A stretch of 49,529 nt of DNA, taken from Paramacrobiotus metropolitanus. Lineage: Eukaryota; Tardigrada; Eutardigrada; Parachela; Macrobiotidae. Made by a program: the position numbers and the translations under genes. Location of the stretch: positions 1-49,529 of the forward strand of contig NW_026570547.1 in NCBI RefSeq assembly GCF_019649055.1, in the 5' to 3' direction. This document shows, piece by piece, positions 40,865 through 49,529 of this stretch (position 1 is its first letter; the number at the start of each line of letters is the position of its first letter). The notes beneath the pieces are model-generated. The model had not been told where the DNA came from and did no database searches. It saw nothing but the letters and a program-made list of their open reading frames with translations.

Positions 40865-42898
40865 CTATTCCATTTCATTTAAATCGTCCTCGCCATCTCT
40901 TGGCGGGCGCTTCTTAGAGCTTTCTGGTTGGTTACGGTCAGACAGACGGTCAACTGGTTCCGTGGAATCAACTGCCATGACCTTTTCCGGATCAACTTCT
41001 CGCTGACCGCGACCTTTCCCTTGGCGACTGCGTTTAACCGCCTCTACCCGATGGCGTGCGTCATTTTCTTCCAGTCGCAGTCTTCGATTGTCGGGGTCAT
41101 CTGCTAGTCGACGCTGTACATCGGCGAGATTTTCCCGGAGCTGCTGGTTCCGCAGACCACGTCGTCCAAGCTGGTTAGGGGCGCGTTCTGGGCGCCGATC
41201 GCTTTTCTTCACAAGGAATTCGTCGATATACATTTCAACTCCGTCGAAGGGGTCGACGTAGTCACTTCCCATGGTGTCTTTGATCTTATTAACCCTCTCT
41301 TCTACCTGGGAGGCATGGCGTTGTGTAAGATTGCCCTTTTCCATACGTATCTTGCACTTTTTCAACGCCTTTCTTGCCGTATGGGCTATTCCAACATGTT
41401 CCATGGGTTCGCCCAATTTCGCCACGTGAGGTCGGAAGAGTAGTGGGATGTCGTCCTTCATGGTATTGGACACCAATTGGTTATGGGTCTTATAATGTGC
41501 CAATCTTGCAGCGAAAACCTTTTGCCCCATCCTTCTTGCGGCATGATCTTTAGGATCCACTTGTAACCCGATCGATGCTCTTGCTGCAAGCAACTTGAAG
41601 GCTGGATTCACGTGTCGTAATACAAACTGAGCGACATATTCTTGTCGTTCGGGATAATCTCTGTAACAGAATTGTGTCATCCCGATTGGGTCAGTCGTAT
41701 CCAGTGGCACGTCCAACAAATTCAGATCCAACAGGCTATGTAATCCGTTTCGTCGGATAGGGAGGTAACAATCCCTTGCTGAGTCGCGGGGAATGTATAA
41801 TTGACGGAAACTTCCTTGTTCCACTCCCTCTTTAATTTCTTTCGCATAGCCCGAGTCGAATAAAAATTGACGCAGCTGGTTCAGAATTGTATGGATCTTA
41901 TTCGCATCCGCCGAATCGTCTTCAATCCCCATGTATCGGCAGATTTCCGTCTTTTGTTCATCAGTGTCGCGCATATCATATACCATATCAATTGTATCGG
42001 GGTGTCGGTTATTGAATCGGGAAGTCGTTCGCCGATCGACTTCGCGACGTTCGTCCGGTTCGCGCTGACTTTCTTGTGCGCTTCGTTCTCCTGATTCTGC
42101 CTGCGGCGGTTCATTACTCGCCGGTGTAGGCGGTTGAAGGTCGCTGTCCAGAATAATGTTTCGTCGGTGTGTCACATTTGCTTGGGACGCTTCTGTAATT
42201 GAACTCGGTCCTTCCATCGGGTCGTCATGTTGTGCGGTGCTAAGGGTTGGATCCACCACGTGGACCGTTGATTCCATCCTTTGATATTTCGGGGGCGAAT
42301 CGTCCCGTTCCGCGCTCGATGACCTTTTGCTCGCGCCAGATTCAAAACCCGCGTAATACTTGGCTCTTTCCTGCCATCGTCTATCCTGTGGGTCTGGCGT
42401 TCGATTTCGCGTATGTTCGCGTCTTTTGTCCCATGACCTTTCGGGTGTTGACATCCTGACGTTGCGGTTACGGAATCCAACTTCCAACGGCACCTGATGA
42501 CCTTTCTTTTCAGGCTCTGTACGGTATGACTCCGCACGCCGTTGCTCTTCACGTCCTCTAGTCGCTGCTAGAATCTTTGCCGTGTCGATTTTTCGTTGGA
42601 TGCTTGTCTCCGTTATCTCATTTCCATGGCGTACCCATCCTCTTCCGCCACGGTAGTCTCTGTCGCGAGAACGCTCGCGTGACCTTTCGCTTCGGTAATC
42701 CCGTGTCCTTTCCCGGGAATGTTCACGTGACCTTTCACTTCGTCTTTCAGAAGTCCGCTCATGTTCCCGTGAATGTCCGCGTGACCTTTCTCTCTGCAGA
42801 GGCGAACGGGGTCGAGTAAACACATCGTCTCGTCGAAAGCCTCTGAGCGCCTGTAAAACATTGCTCTCGGTCTGGCGGGATTTACGCAGCTCCTCCAT
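40865..42898 (-). CDS. unknown 677-aa protein, last frame of the cassette
   Basis: I do not recognise this protein. It begins MEELRKSRQTES, 18 bases after the end of the preceding frame. Residues ~35-85 are an Arg/Ser/Glu-rich repeat region (RSRERSRDRD type), probably disordered and nucleic-acid binding. A low-complexity part continues to ~290. Residues ~300-560 look folded (DMVYDMRDTDEQKTE; LHSLLDLNLLDVPLDTTDPI; FVLRHVNPAFKLLAARASIG; MYIDEFLVKK). The end is basic, then acidic. Five of its six exact octamers lie in the disordered half and the sixth near the C-terminus; they are read as KGH, ERS and EKV. A coat- or gag-like structural role is possible from the basic tail and the position in a multi-frame cassette, but no motif proves it. 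No reverse transcriptase, integrase, protease or polymerase signature is seen. Confidence 0.7.
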   Translation of the reverse strand: MEELRKSRQTESNVLQALRGFRRDDVFTRPRSPLQRERSRGHSREHERTSERRSERSREHSRERTRDYRSERSRERSRDRDYRGGRGWVRHGNEITETSIQRKIDTAKILAATRGREEQRRAESYRTEPEKKGHQVPLEVGFRNRNVRMSTPERSWDKRREHTRNRTPDPQDRRWQERAKYYAGFESGASKRSSSAERDDSPPKYQRMESTVHVVDPTLSTAQHDDPMEGPSSITEASQANVTHRRNIILDSDLQPPTPASNEPPQAESGERSAQESQREPDERREVDRRTTSRFNNRHPDTIDMVYDMRDTDEQKTEICRYMGIEDDSADANKIHTILNQLRQFLFDSGYAKEIKEGVEQGSFRQLYIPRDSARDCYLPIRRNGLHSLLDLNLLDVPLDTTDPIGMTQFCYRDYPERQEYVAQFVLRHVNPAFKLLAARASIGLQVDPKDHAARRMGQKVFAARLAHYKTHNQLVSNTMKDDIPLLFRPHVAKLGEPMEHVGIAHTARKALKKCKIRMEKGNLTQRHASQVEERVNKIKDTMGSDYVDPFDGVEMYIDEFLVKKSDRRPERAPNQLGRRGLRNQQLRENLADVQRRLADDPDNRRLRLEENDARHRVEAVKRSRQGKGRGQREVDPEKVMAVDSTEPVDRLSDRNQPESSKKRPPRDGEDDLNEME

Positions 42899-42916
42899 AC
42901 GTTCTTCGACTGCTTT

Positions 42917-43632
42917 CTATATGTATGGTGCCGGAGCAAAACCCTTTTGCAGTCTTAACTTTTCCCGTAACAGCGCATCAAATAGGTCTTGTTGCATGGC
43001 CGCCGGATCGCTCGTCAGCGTATCGATTTGAATAATGAGCGACTGGCGTATCAGCTGTGCTTCGTCGTCATTGAGGCTGGCTGTCGGTACAGTCGAACTC
43101 GACGGATTGGGCTGCGTCTCTCGTGCGGCCTGTTCGCTCGCCTTTTGATTCGCCGCATTGATCTTCGCCCGGAGTTCGTCCTCCAGCTGTTGCCGCCGCA
43201 TCTTCTCTTGTTCTTCCTCAAACTTCTTCCGGTATGCGTCCGTCTGTGGGCATTTCAATGGCTCCAGAGTCTCATCCCAGCCGCTTTTCGTTATTCTGGA
43301 TCGCTTCCCGGTAGCGATCCTCGAGTAGCATCCGCTCCTCAACTGGGATGCTGCCATAGTTCCTCGCGCTGATGAGGTTTCGAAAACGTCCATGTTCCCC
43401 GTTTAGCTTCCGTAATCCCCACGAGTGAAACGATATGTGGGTCGCCCAACTTGTGAATGCATGCATAGCAGGGGAATTTCTTATCGACCTTTTTATTATT
43501 CCGTAAACAGTCCGGACACTTTGGGTTATAGCCCGTAGATCTGTTTATCTCCGATGCCGTTCCTGAGCTTTTAGGAGTGGCTTGACCTTTCTGTGCCATC
43601 TTCTCCGTTTTAAATCTGCAATCAGAAAACAA
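42917..43632 (-). pseudogene. Cys-motif protein broken across three frames
   Basis: A Cys-x2-Cys pair followed by another (CPDC..CYAC, a likely zinc ribbon or knuckle) is read from Met at about 43599 in one frame. Apparent continuation is in a second frame (RNLISARNYGSIPVEERM, ~43390-43280), then in a third (LEPLKCPQTDAYRKKFEEEQ, helical, Gln/Glu-rich, to 42917). Each alternative frame is open, and the composition stays coding-like through both shifts. Two indels, true decay, programmed frameshifts or small unrecognised introns could explain it; TTCTGATTGCAG just after 43632 looks like a splice acceptor. One octamer lies near the start (read as QKGQ). Function unknown. Confidence 0.55.
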
Positions 43633-43960
43633 TCCGTCATAATAACCTTTCCACGTTAATCGTTTCCATCTTATCCATTATCAAGGCTTCTCTAGCATTT
43701 TTACGCCTATTCCACTACTGAGCTGAGACTTTCCTAGCTCCTGCTGCCCTTTCTATCACTGTAACGTGGTGACCTTTCTCAACGTTATCAGCACTTTCTG
43801 ACTACTGTGACCTTTTCTATTAGTCTTATCGCTGCTAATTCTCGCGTTAACCTCTTCACTTTCAATTTTCCATAAAGTTTTTCCCATTCGTTTTTAACTA
43901 TTTTATGCTTTTCTGTAATATGCAGGGTTCATTACTCGCTGCATATTACACTCGTTCCAT
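43633..43960 (-). other. intergenic spacer with two octamers
   Basis: This 328-base gap between the 1637-residue frame and the Cys-motif frame contains TGACCTTT at 43770 and 43808. It has no reading frame of note. On the minus strand both octamers lie roughly 170-215 bases upstream of the next start. Confidence 0.5.
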
Positions 43961-46900
43961 TCACTCAGGCTCCTTCGCCGACGGTTTATACGGCTTGAAG
44001 TCAATTCGGCCGTCCTGGTTAATATGAAGCACTTCATCTGCAATCAATGCTTCAACGGCATTCTTGATCCATTCTTTATCATCTTCAATGTTCAATTCTC
44101 CCAATTCGTAATGGACGGCCATGAAGTTCGAAAGGTCATTCCATAACACTCCATTGGTACCGCCAATGGCGTCTAAAGCCACATCTGTGATGGCTATCTT
44201 CCATGCCTCCAATTCCATTTTCAGTCTGGGCGTGCGGTCCTGTCCCTGTTTCGGAAGGTAGTAAATAATCTTGTTGTCTTTGTCGTATTTACATCCCAGT
44301 CTTCCTTCCTTGTATGCTCGTTTGAGGACTCGCTCGGTCATACTGAGTGATGACCTCCCGTTCGAGTTTTCCGCGACCCGTCTCTTCAAGTCTGGGCCAA
44401 GCATTTCGCCATCTCCACTGTTCTGAAGCGCCGCTTGGACTTCGCTCCATGTCCGGTTAGTAACATCCAACGGTGCGCCTAACGTATAATCTGTCGGCTC
44501 TTTCGTTTTTGTACCGCTAGTCGCCGTTTTCTGGGGGGATATTGCCGAGTCCGTCGGGTCTGTTGTCTCCGTTTCGTCAATCTTCAGTTTTGCCATTGAG
44601 CCAGATGATAACTGCGCGGATTTCGGTTCGTCAGCTTTATCTTTCTGTGGTAAAGTCTCATGACCTCCCACTTCACCTGCCGACTTCGACCGCTCTTTCT
44701 CAAAAGCCTCTTTCAATGGTGCGAACAATGATTTCTGATACACCTGTCGCGCAGAGGCCGCCTCTGCTTCTGCAGCTGCCTTGTCCATCGGGGGCATGGC
44801 CTTTTCTTTCTCCCGTTTTTCAGAAGTCCCATGACCTTTCGGTTGAGTTTCTTCCGTCACAGTTCCAGTTCCCGGTGTCTCTTGACCTTTAGACTGTTTA
44901 TCTTGCGCTGTCGATGGTTCGAGAAGCGTTTGTGTCGTAATGTCATCTTCATTTTCTTCCGAGTCCGAGTCCATTGGTCCTTTCTTTTTCGTCACTTTCT
45001 TAGAAGAAGCCTGGGTAGCTTCTTCTTCAGCTGTTAACTGTGCGATCCGATTTAGTATGGGAGTTGTCGGGTCTCCACTCAATGGCACCTTATCCGTCTC
45101 CTGGCTGTCGGACATATGACAGTGGACTTGTTTTTCCGGCGGTATTAGTCCTACTCTCGTATATCGAATCGGATATCCTTTATGTGCGTTCGTTGTCGAA
45201 AGGATATTCTGTTTTATCAGCCTTGGTAATACGCGTTCAGTGGCCGTATCAATTTCTTTGATCATCCCTTTCCCGTCATTCCAAACGGCATTGATGTATT
45301 GGCTAATCCGGTGACTCGTTGACCCCAACGGGCTTGTCATTCCCGCGATTGCCCTTTCTACTCGCATAGAGGTATCTTCGTTTGGAGTCGTCAACGACTT
45401 ATCCGAACTGGACGGTCTGAATAACTTGGCCTTATACGCGAAATTCGGATGTTTCTGGAGGAGTTTTCCCGCATTCCGAGCATATTCCAACACCACATCA
45501 AACTTCTGTTTGGTAAAACTACGGTGCTTTTCCTTCCTCAGATATTTCTTTAAGCCCGTTCTAAATCTAGACGTTACTGATGTGGTTCTGATTCGTGTAA
45601 AGTTCTTCTCAGCTCCGTTGAACGCGTCAATAATTTCGTCGATCGTGGTCAAGTTATCGCTATCGGGGTCTTCAAATTCCGCTTCATCTCCCGAGTAATC
45701 AAGTTCACTGTCACCGTCCGGTTCAATGTAAGTGGTCATTACCAGTTCGTCGATTTTCATGGCCTCCTTTCCTTTCTTTTTCAGCTTTGCGGGTTCGCTC
45801 TTTGCTTTTTTCCCTTTTTCAAGAGCCTCCGCTAGGCTTCCTGGTTCTGCAGTTCTTGATCTAGTCGTTTTCGGGTCCGTATGTGATCTCGTGCTAACCG
45901 TCGAAGTACTTGGAAGGCTTACTCCCGATGCTTCCGATTCACGAGACGTTTCTCGTTTTGCCTTCTCTCGCATCCCTTTCTCCTTGCGCTCTTTCGTAGT
46001 AGATGCCGAGATAACCACTGGGACAATCTGTTTCACAGCTATGACCTTTCCTTTAGATGTTGACGGCTCGGGCTCGGTGACCTTTAACTTTGATGTTGCC
46101 GATTCGATAACGAATCTCTTTGGAATAATAGGTGCGGATGACCCTTCTTCCACTTCACCGACCGATTCGTCCAATATTTCAACATCATGAGACGACGGTT
46201 CGTCTTTCTTCTTTCTCTCCTCCTTCTTTTTCCTTCGGCTTTCACTTTCATCGCCGCTCCTTTTCTTCTTATCTTCGTCTTCCTTACGTTTCGTTAGACC
46301 ATCACCTTTCTTGACCTTCTCGCGGTTCATGGCTTCTTCTAGTTTAGCCGCTTTCCTGGGTTTAACGACCACTTTAGGGGGCTGATTATCTTCCTCATCC
46401 AGTTCCTGATCTTCGTTGGCCGGTTCTTCTGCCGAGTCGTCACCAGCTTCCTCCTCGTCTGAATCATCCTGTTTCGGTGGTCGCCGGGTACTCCCCGTTG
46501 ATGCCGCTTCGGCTACAGGAGCCTCTGCCACCTCTCCGGCTCCACTTTCTTGTGCCGGGTGTTGGACTTGACTTTCCAAGTGCGGTGTTTCGACCGTCTG
46601 TCCCTGTGTGACGATCTCCCACAAAGGGTTTTTCTTCGCGTCATAAAACACCGTTTTATACGCTCCATTTTCCATTCTTCTTGTTAGTCGGAAATGGGCT
46701 TCATCTATTTCCGCTCGATGTCGCATCATACTGATCAATGTGTTCGCTTGGACTAGGGGATCTTGACGTTCACTTACTGGTATCAAGTTCCACAGCTGTT
46801 CCAGTGCTGCCCGATTAGCGTGCTCGGCGCTCTCTTCCGACACATCCCATGGAGCGTATGGAATCGGATCTCCTGTGATCGGGTCGACGATTACTGCGGT

Positions 46901-48874
46901 TACACATTCTGTTGTTCCATCGCCGAAGTGGAGTGTCAGCGTCACTTTTCTGCACGTCCCCTCGGTATATTTCAGGGTTGACTCGTAATCGTCTAGTGTT
47001 CGTTTATTCGGGTCTGAGTCTGCTGTCGGTTTCGGCCGAATTCTCTCCTTCGTCAGCAACTTCCCTTCCACTGTGTATGTATATGCCAGGTGGTCCTCAT
47101 TTGTGCCCACTTTAATGCGGATGTATGCGTTTTCTTCGGTCGCGACTTTGGACACTACATGTTTCATCATCTGAATGAGGACTCTCGGGTTATGACGTTC
47201 TTCCGGGGGAATGAACTGTAATGCCTCATTGACTTCTGTCTTTGACCTTTCCCCAATCTCAGTTTTAACTGATTTATCCGCTAAAGGGTTGTACGAGTCG
47301 ATCTCTTTATTCGTTGCTTTATCGACTATCCGAGCGGTGACCTTTCGTTCGTTATGGTCAGTACCAGTATATTTAACTGTAAAGGTCCGGCACTTCGGAA
47401 ATCGAACTGAAGCAGCTTCCGGATCCAACGGTGTGGGTGGTGCACTCTTTCTACCCACTGAAGTCGGGGCTTTACTCGTCGTGACCTTTTTCGTCCGCTG
47501 CTCCTTCTTGTCGCTTTCTTTTGGACTTGTTGTCGGTGACCTTACTCTTTTTCCGCTTTTTACGGTCCCGCTAGACGGCTCTGTGACCGAACTGGTACGT
47601 CCACGTATTGATCCTGCGGTGGAACTAGCCCGTGACCTTTCCGCTCGTTCGGTTAATTCTATCTCAATCTTTCTCTTTGTTTCCATGAGAGCACTATCCG
47701 ACATCTCCTCTACCGGTGCTTCGACTGATGCTCGTGATGGCCCTGCCGCACTGCTTACTGAGGGTCCCCTTTCTTTGGGGATCGTCTTAAGGAATATCTG
47801 TAACTTCTCGATCATCGGCGGCCATTTTCTGTTGGTTAGAGCCGGATGGTACTGTTTCATCGAGGCGATTCTGATCGCCAACTCTTTACGTTTCACTTCG
47901 ATGCTTTTAGTCTTTTCCTTCATCGCGGTGTGGACTGCTTCGATGATTGCATCCAGGCTCATTAATCTTCCATAGAATGCATGTTCGTCCTCAACTCGCA
48001 TATGGATTCTATAAAGATCCCGGCACATACGGTTGAAGTCCTGGATGGCTGCTGTATCAGCCGCTGTCAATCCTTCTTCAGTGCTCACTATCACGTTTAA
48101 TCGCGCATCATCGTCTTTCATATCTAGCGGGAGTTTCGGTGAATAATCATGCACCGTTGGTTCACCCGGGGGCGTTGCCCGTAGACCCTCTGGCCCGACC
48201 TGCTCCAAATTTGGGCCCAGCGACGGCAGTACGCCTCGCGGTCGTGGTGAATCGAACCGGTTTCCTCCTCGCCTCCCTCCTTTTTGTGGCGAGTTCCGAT
48301 GAGGTCTTTGCGCTCCCAATTGCTGTGGCGTCCTCAAACGCGGTGCTCCAATGTCCGATAGTGACAAACCTCCTGTTTCTGGGAAGGGTGGCAAGATCGG
48401 CGACGCCCTTTGTGACTGCACCGGAGTCGCTAACATTCCGCCAAATCCTCCATATCCCATAAACCGACTCGGTGTAGTCTGTTGCGGTGGCGGCATCAAC
48501 ATTCTTGCCGGTCCCATCGCTTGCGGCGGTCCCATCGGTGGGGTATACGCTCCTGGATGCGGTTGATAAGGGGCGCTCATTATTTGTCCCGAATACTGGG
48601 TTCCGGCAGGTAAGCCGTGGTGCACCCAGTTTACCGTGTCCTGATAAGTCGTCTGCTGTCCCGGATCGTGATACACATAAAACTCCGGGCCGCCATAATA
48701 ACCTCCCTGGCCTGGCTCGTTCTGTGCCGTTCCTGCTGACGACGTCGACCCTTCGCCATATGAAGTGTCGTATCCGTATTCACCTTCCATTCTTTTCGGG
48801 GTCGATGCCTTTAATGGATTTCCGATACTTTCCGAATCCGAATTCTCTGAATTCTGTCGTTCCAATCTATCCAT
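43961..48874 (-). CDS. unknown 1637-aa low-complexity protein with duplicated domain
   Basis: This giant frame is open for 4.9 kb. Residues 1-230 are Gly/Pro/Tyr-rich; ~250-390 helical (IQDFNRMCRDLYRIHMRVED). A ~120-residue module occurs twice: residues ~490-613 (CRTFTVKYTG; LQFIPPEERHNPRVLIQMMK) and ~640-756 (CRKVTLTLHFG; WNLIPVSERQDPLVQANTLI). Acidic (~800-830) and Lys/Glu-rich (~860-895) tracts follow, then a helical block (~1065-1250) and a C-terminal region (~1515-1633, GRLGCKYDKDNKIIYYLPKQG) that could be a winged helix. No enzymatic motif is visible. At least nine octamers lie inside, in different reading phases. Just before the start, TTACAG and AGGTAAGC resemble splice signals. It may be structural or nucleoprotein; the function is unknown. 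Confidence 0.7.
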   Translation of the reverse strand: MDRLERQNSENSDSESIGNPLKASTPKRMEGEYGYDTSYGEGSTSSAGTAQNEPGQGGYYGGPEFYVYHDPGQQTTYQDTVNWVHHGLPAGTQYSGQIMSAPYQPHPGAYTPPMGPPQAMGPARMLMPPPQQTTPSRFMGYGGFGGMLATPVQSQRASPILPPFPETGGLSLSDIGAPRLRTPQQLGAQRPHRNSPQKGGRRGGNRFDSPRPRGVLPSLGPNLEQVGPEGLRATPPGEPTVHDYSPKLPLDMKDDDARLNVIVSTEEGLTAADTAAIQDFNRMCRDLYRIHMRVEDEHAFYGRLMSLDAIIEAVHTAMKEKTKSIEVKRKELAIRIASMKQYHPALTNRKWPPMIEKLQIFLKTIPKERGPSVSSAAGPSRASVEAPVEEMSDSALMETKRKIEIELTERAERSRASSTAGSIRGRTSSVTEPSSGTVKSGKRVRSPTTSPKESDKKEQRTKKVTTSKAPTSVGRKSAPPTPLDPEAASVRFPKCRTFTVKYTGTDHNERKVTARIVDKATNKEIDSYNPLADKSVKTEIGERSKTEVNEALQFIPPEERHNPRVLIQMMKHVVSKVATEENAYIRIKVGTNEDHLAYTYTVEGKLLTKERIRPKPTADSDPNKRTLDDYESTLKYTEGTCRKVTLTLHFGDGTTECVTAVIVDPITGDPIPYAPWDVSEESAEHANRAALEQLWNLIPVSERQDPLVQANTLISMMRHRAEIDEAHFRLTRRMENGAYKTVFYDAKKNPLWEIVTQGQTVETPHLESQVQHPAQESGAGEVAEAPVAEAASTGSTRRPPKQDDSDEEEAGDDSAEEPANEDQELDEEDNQPPKVVVKPRKAAKLEEAMNREKVKKGDGLTKRKEDEDKKKRSGDESESRRKKKEERKKKDEPSSHDVEILDESVGEVEEGSSAPIIPKRFVIESATSKLKVTEPEPSTSKGKVIAVKQIVPVVISASTTKERKEKGMREKAKRETSRESEASGVSLPSTSTVSTRSHTDPKTTRSRTAEPGSLAEALEKGKKAKSEPAKLKKKGKEAMKIDELVMTTYIEPDGDSELDYSGDEAEFEDPDSDNLTTIDEIIDAFNGAEKNFTRIRTTSVTSRFRTGLKKYLRKEKHRSFTKQKFDVVLEYARNAGKLLQKHPNFAYKAKLFRPSSSDKSLTTPNEDTSMRVERAIAGMTSPLGSTSHRISQYINAVWNDGKGMIKEIDTATERVLPRLIKQNILSTTNAHKGYPIRYTRVGLIPPEKQVHCHMSDSQETDKVPLSGDPTTPILNRIAQLTAEEEATQASSKKVTKKKGPMDSDSEENEDDITTQTLLEPSTAQDKQSKGQETPGTGTVTEETQPKGHGTSEKREKEKAMPPMDKAAAEAEAASARQVYQKSLFAPLKEAFEKERSKSAGEVGGHETLPQKDKADEPKSAQLSSGSMAKLKIDETETTDPTDSAISPQKTATSGTKTKEPTDYTLGAPLDVTNRTWSEVQAALQNSGDGEMLGPDLKRRVAENSNGRSSLSMTERVLKRAYKEGRLGCKYDKDNKIIYYLPKQGQDRTPRLKMELEAWKIAITDVALDAIGGTNGVLWNDLSNFMAVHYELGELNIEDDKEWIKNAVEALIADEVLHINQDGRIDFKPYKPSAKEPE

Positions 48875-48997
48875 TAACTGAGCTTACCTTCTGTAACAAT
48901 GAAACAATAATGGTTAGCTGTCGTACGATGATGACCTTTTTACAGCTTCCCAACTCCTATTTTTAATGAAGTGAACCCTTATTCATGTTTATGTGGG

Positions 48998-49519
48998 TTA
49001 TTTGTCTTTGCGTCCATTAGTTATCCGATCAAGAAGTTCTTTATCGGCCGCATCTTCCACTTCGCCTTGCTGGGTCAGTAATTCCGTAGGAGTTATTCTC
49101 TTTTTCTTCTGTTTGACTTTTCGCTCGTCAATTGCTTTCGCTATATCACGGCCCAATTGTTCAGCTTTTGATTTGACCGCTTCTATCTCCTCTTTTCTCT
49201 TTCTTATGAGGTCATTTTCATTGCGTGGTTCGAAAAAATTCGGATCGCGCTCTGATATCTCAGCGACAGTCTGCTGTTTCAAAAGGTCATCTTTGTCTCC
49301 GGTAGCAGTGCGTGGTTCGAAAAAAGGATCTTGGTTCGCTTCAAGTTCTTTTTGCGAAGCGCGTTCGGCTACTTCATCTTCAGTTCCTGGTGACCTTTCT
49401 GCCAAATTTCCGGCTTCTGTATTCAATTTTATTGTGACTGCTGTTTCGAAATCCTTATCCTCTTTCCTTTTTCTTCCTTTTTTCTTTGTTGGTTTATCTT
49501 CGCTTTCACTCTTGTTCAT
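48998..49519 (-). CDS. unknown 173-aa charged protein, first visible frame of the cassette
   Basis: The start codon is at 49519, ten bases from the window edge, so upstream exons may exist. The N-terminus is very basic (KKKGRKRKEDKD), suggesting nucleic-acid binding or nuclear import. An internal repeat is visible (DPFFEPR and DPNFFEPR, each followed by a charged helix). The rest is a charged helical region ending LDRITNGRKDK. Two octamers lie inside, in opposite orientations (49282 and 49391). The stop is followed by a 123-bp spacer with an octamer at 48932, then the 1637-residue frame. No family recognised. Confidence 0.6.
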   Translation of the reverse strand: MNKSESEDKPTKKKGRKRKEDKDFETAVTIKLNTEAGNLAERSPGTEDEVAERASQKELEANQDPFFEPRTATGDKDDLLKQQTVAEISERDPNFFEPRNENDLIRKRKEEIEAVKSKAEQLGRDIAKAIDERKVKQKKKRITPTELLTQQGEVEDAADKELLDRITNGRKDK

Positions 49520-49529
49520 CCGAGTTTCA

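Larger units (their letters stand above)
39699..49398. repeat. dispersed AAAGGTCA octamer field
   Basis: I count 26 exact octamers between 39699 and 49398, against at least four in the preceding 39 kb (7157, 7224, 13869, 22162). TGACCTTT on the plus strand starts at 40182, 40978, 42434, 42498, 42680, 42728, 42782, 43583, 43770, 43808, 44832, 44883, 46042, 46078, 47243, 47338, 47482, 47633, 48932 and 49391. AAAGGTCA on the plus strand starts at 39699, 39896, 40013, 40070, 40102 and 49282. One-base variants add more (39949, 40990, 44660, 46312, 47537). Within the frames nearly all read AAAGGTCA on the coding strand. Confidence 0.85.

Noticed and set aside
42613-42939. Second minus-strand frame with repeated Lys-Gly-His
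   Set aside because: It overlaps the start of the 677-residue frame. The repeats come from the AAAGGTCA octamer read in another phase.
47211-47975. Plus-strand frame of 254 codons within the giant frame
   Set aside because: It lies antisense to the 1637-residue protein. Its apparent hydrophobicity mirrors charged codons on the other strand.
39699-49398. CRISPR-like or simple tandem repeat
   Set aside because: Octamers are irregularly spaced with no constant spacer length, and the setting is eukaryotic.

Overview
This window is eukaryotic DNA, most likely from an invertebrate animal. Genes are split by short GT-AG introns (57 to about 920 bp), intergenic DNA is full of tRNA-derived SINEs, inverted-repeat elements and retrotransposon fragments, and one gene is a rhodopsin-like GPCR. 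A tardigrade fits my general impression of the F-box family, but the sequence alone does not prove it. I see no rRNA genes, convincing functional tRNA genes, CRISPR arrays or bacterial operons. All counts and alignments were made by eye.

From 1 to about 33.3 kb the window is a cluster of one rapidly changing gene family. The full form has three coding exons: (1) a ~200-residue beta-rich module with two Tudor/Agenet-like segments, (2) a ~250-residue exon with an F-box and LRR-like repeats, and (3) a ~55-residue tail. Two copies look intact: 26979-30023 (+, 507 aa, with an extra intron) and 30702-33296 (-, 514 aa). Copies at 9388-11514, 20019-22525 and 23814-25852 carry frame changes or truncation. 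Copies at 1516-2484, 3206-3748 and 176-669 have no recognisable first exon. By family knowledge these would be substrate adaptors of SCF ubiquitin ligases. The cluster is interrupted by five remnants of one non-LTR retrotransposon family, an LTR-bounded non-coding element with a 5-bp target duplication (5099-6105), a pogo-like MITE (2517-3112), a 670-bp duplicated segment that truncates one family member, paired perfect palindromes, and an orphan GPCR (15334-16233, -).

From 34.2 to 37.0 kb lies an unrelated single gene that I could assemble across six exons in a continuous 389-codon frame: a coiled coil, an RVxF-type PP1-docking motif, a basic segment and two C2H2-like zinc fingers.

From about 39.3 kb to the window end is the most unusual region. 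It is a minus-strand cassette of four reading frames (173 aa; 1637 aa; a Cys-rich frame broken twice; 677 aa) that I cannot assign to any known family. Downstream of the last frame (lower coordinates) is a non-coding tail. The whole ~10 kb, coding and non-coding, is studded with the octamer AAAGGTCA/TGACCTTT: 26 exact copies by my count, read in all three reading frames. The tail also carries a ~190-bp tandem unit containing eight nested hairpins with compensatory stem changes. I propose this as a previously undescribed mobile or virus-derived element whose nucleic acid is marked by a short repeated recognition word and a structured RNA/DNA array. The element continues past the right edge of the window.
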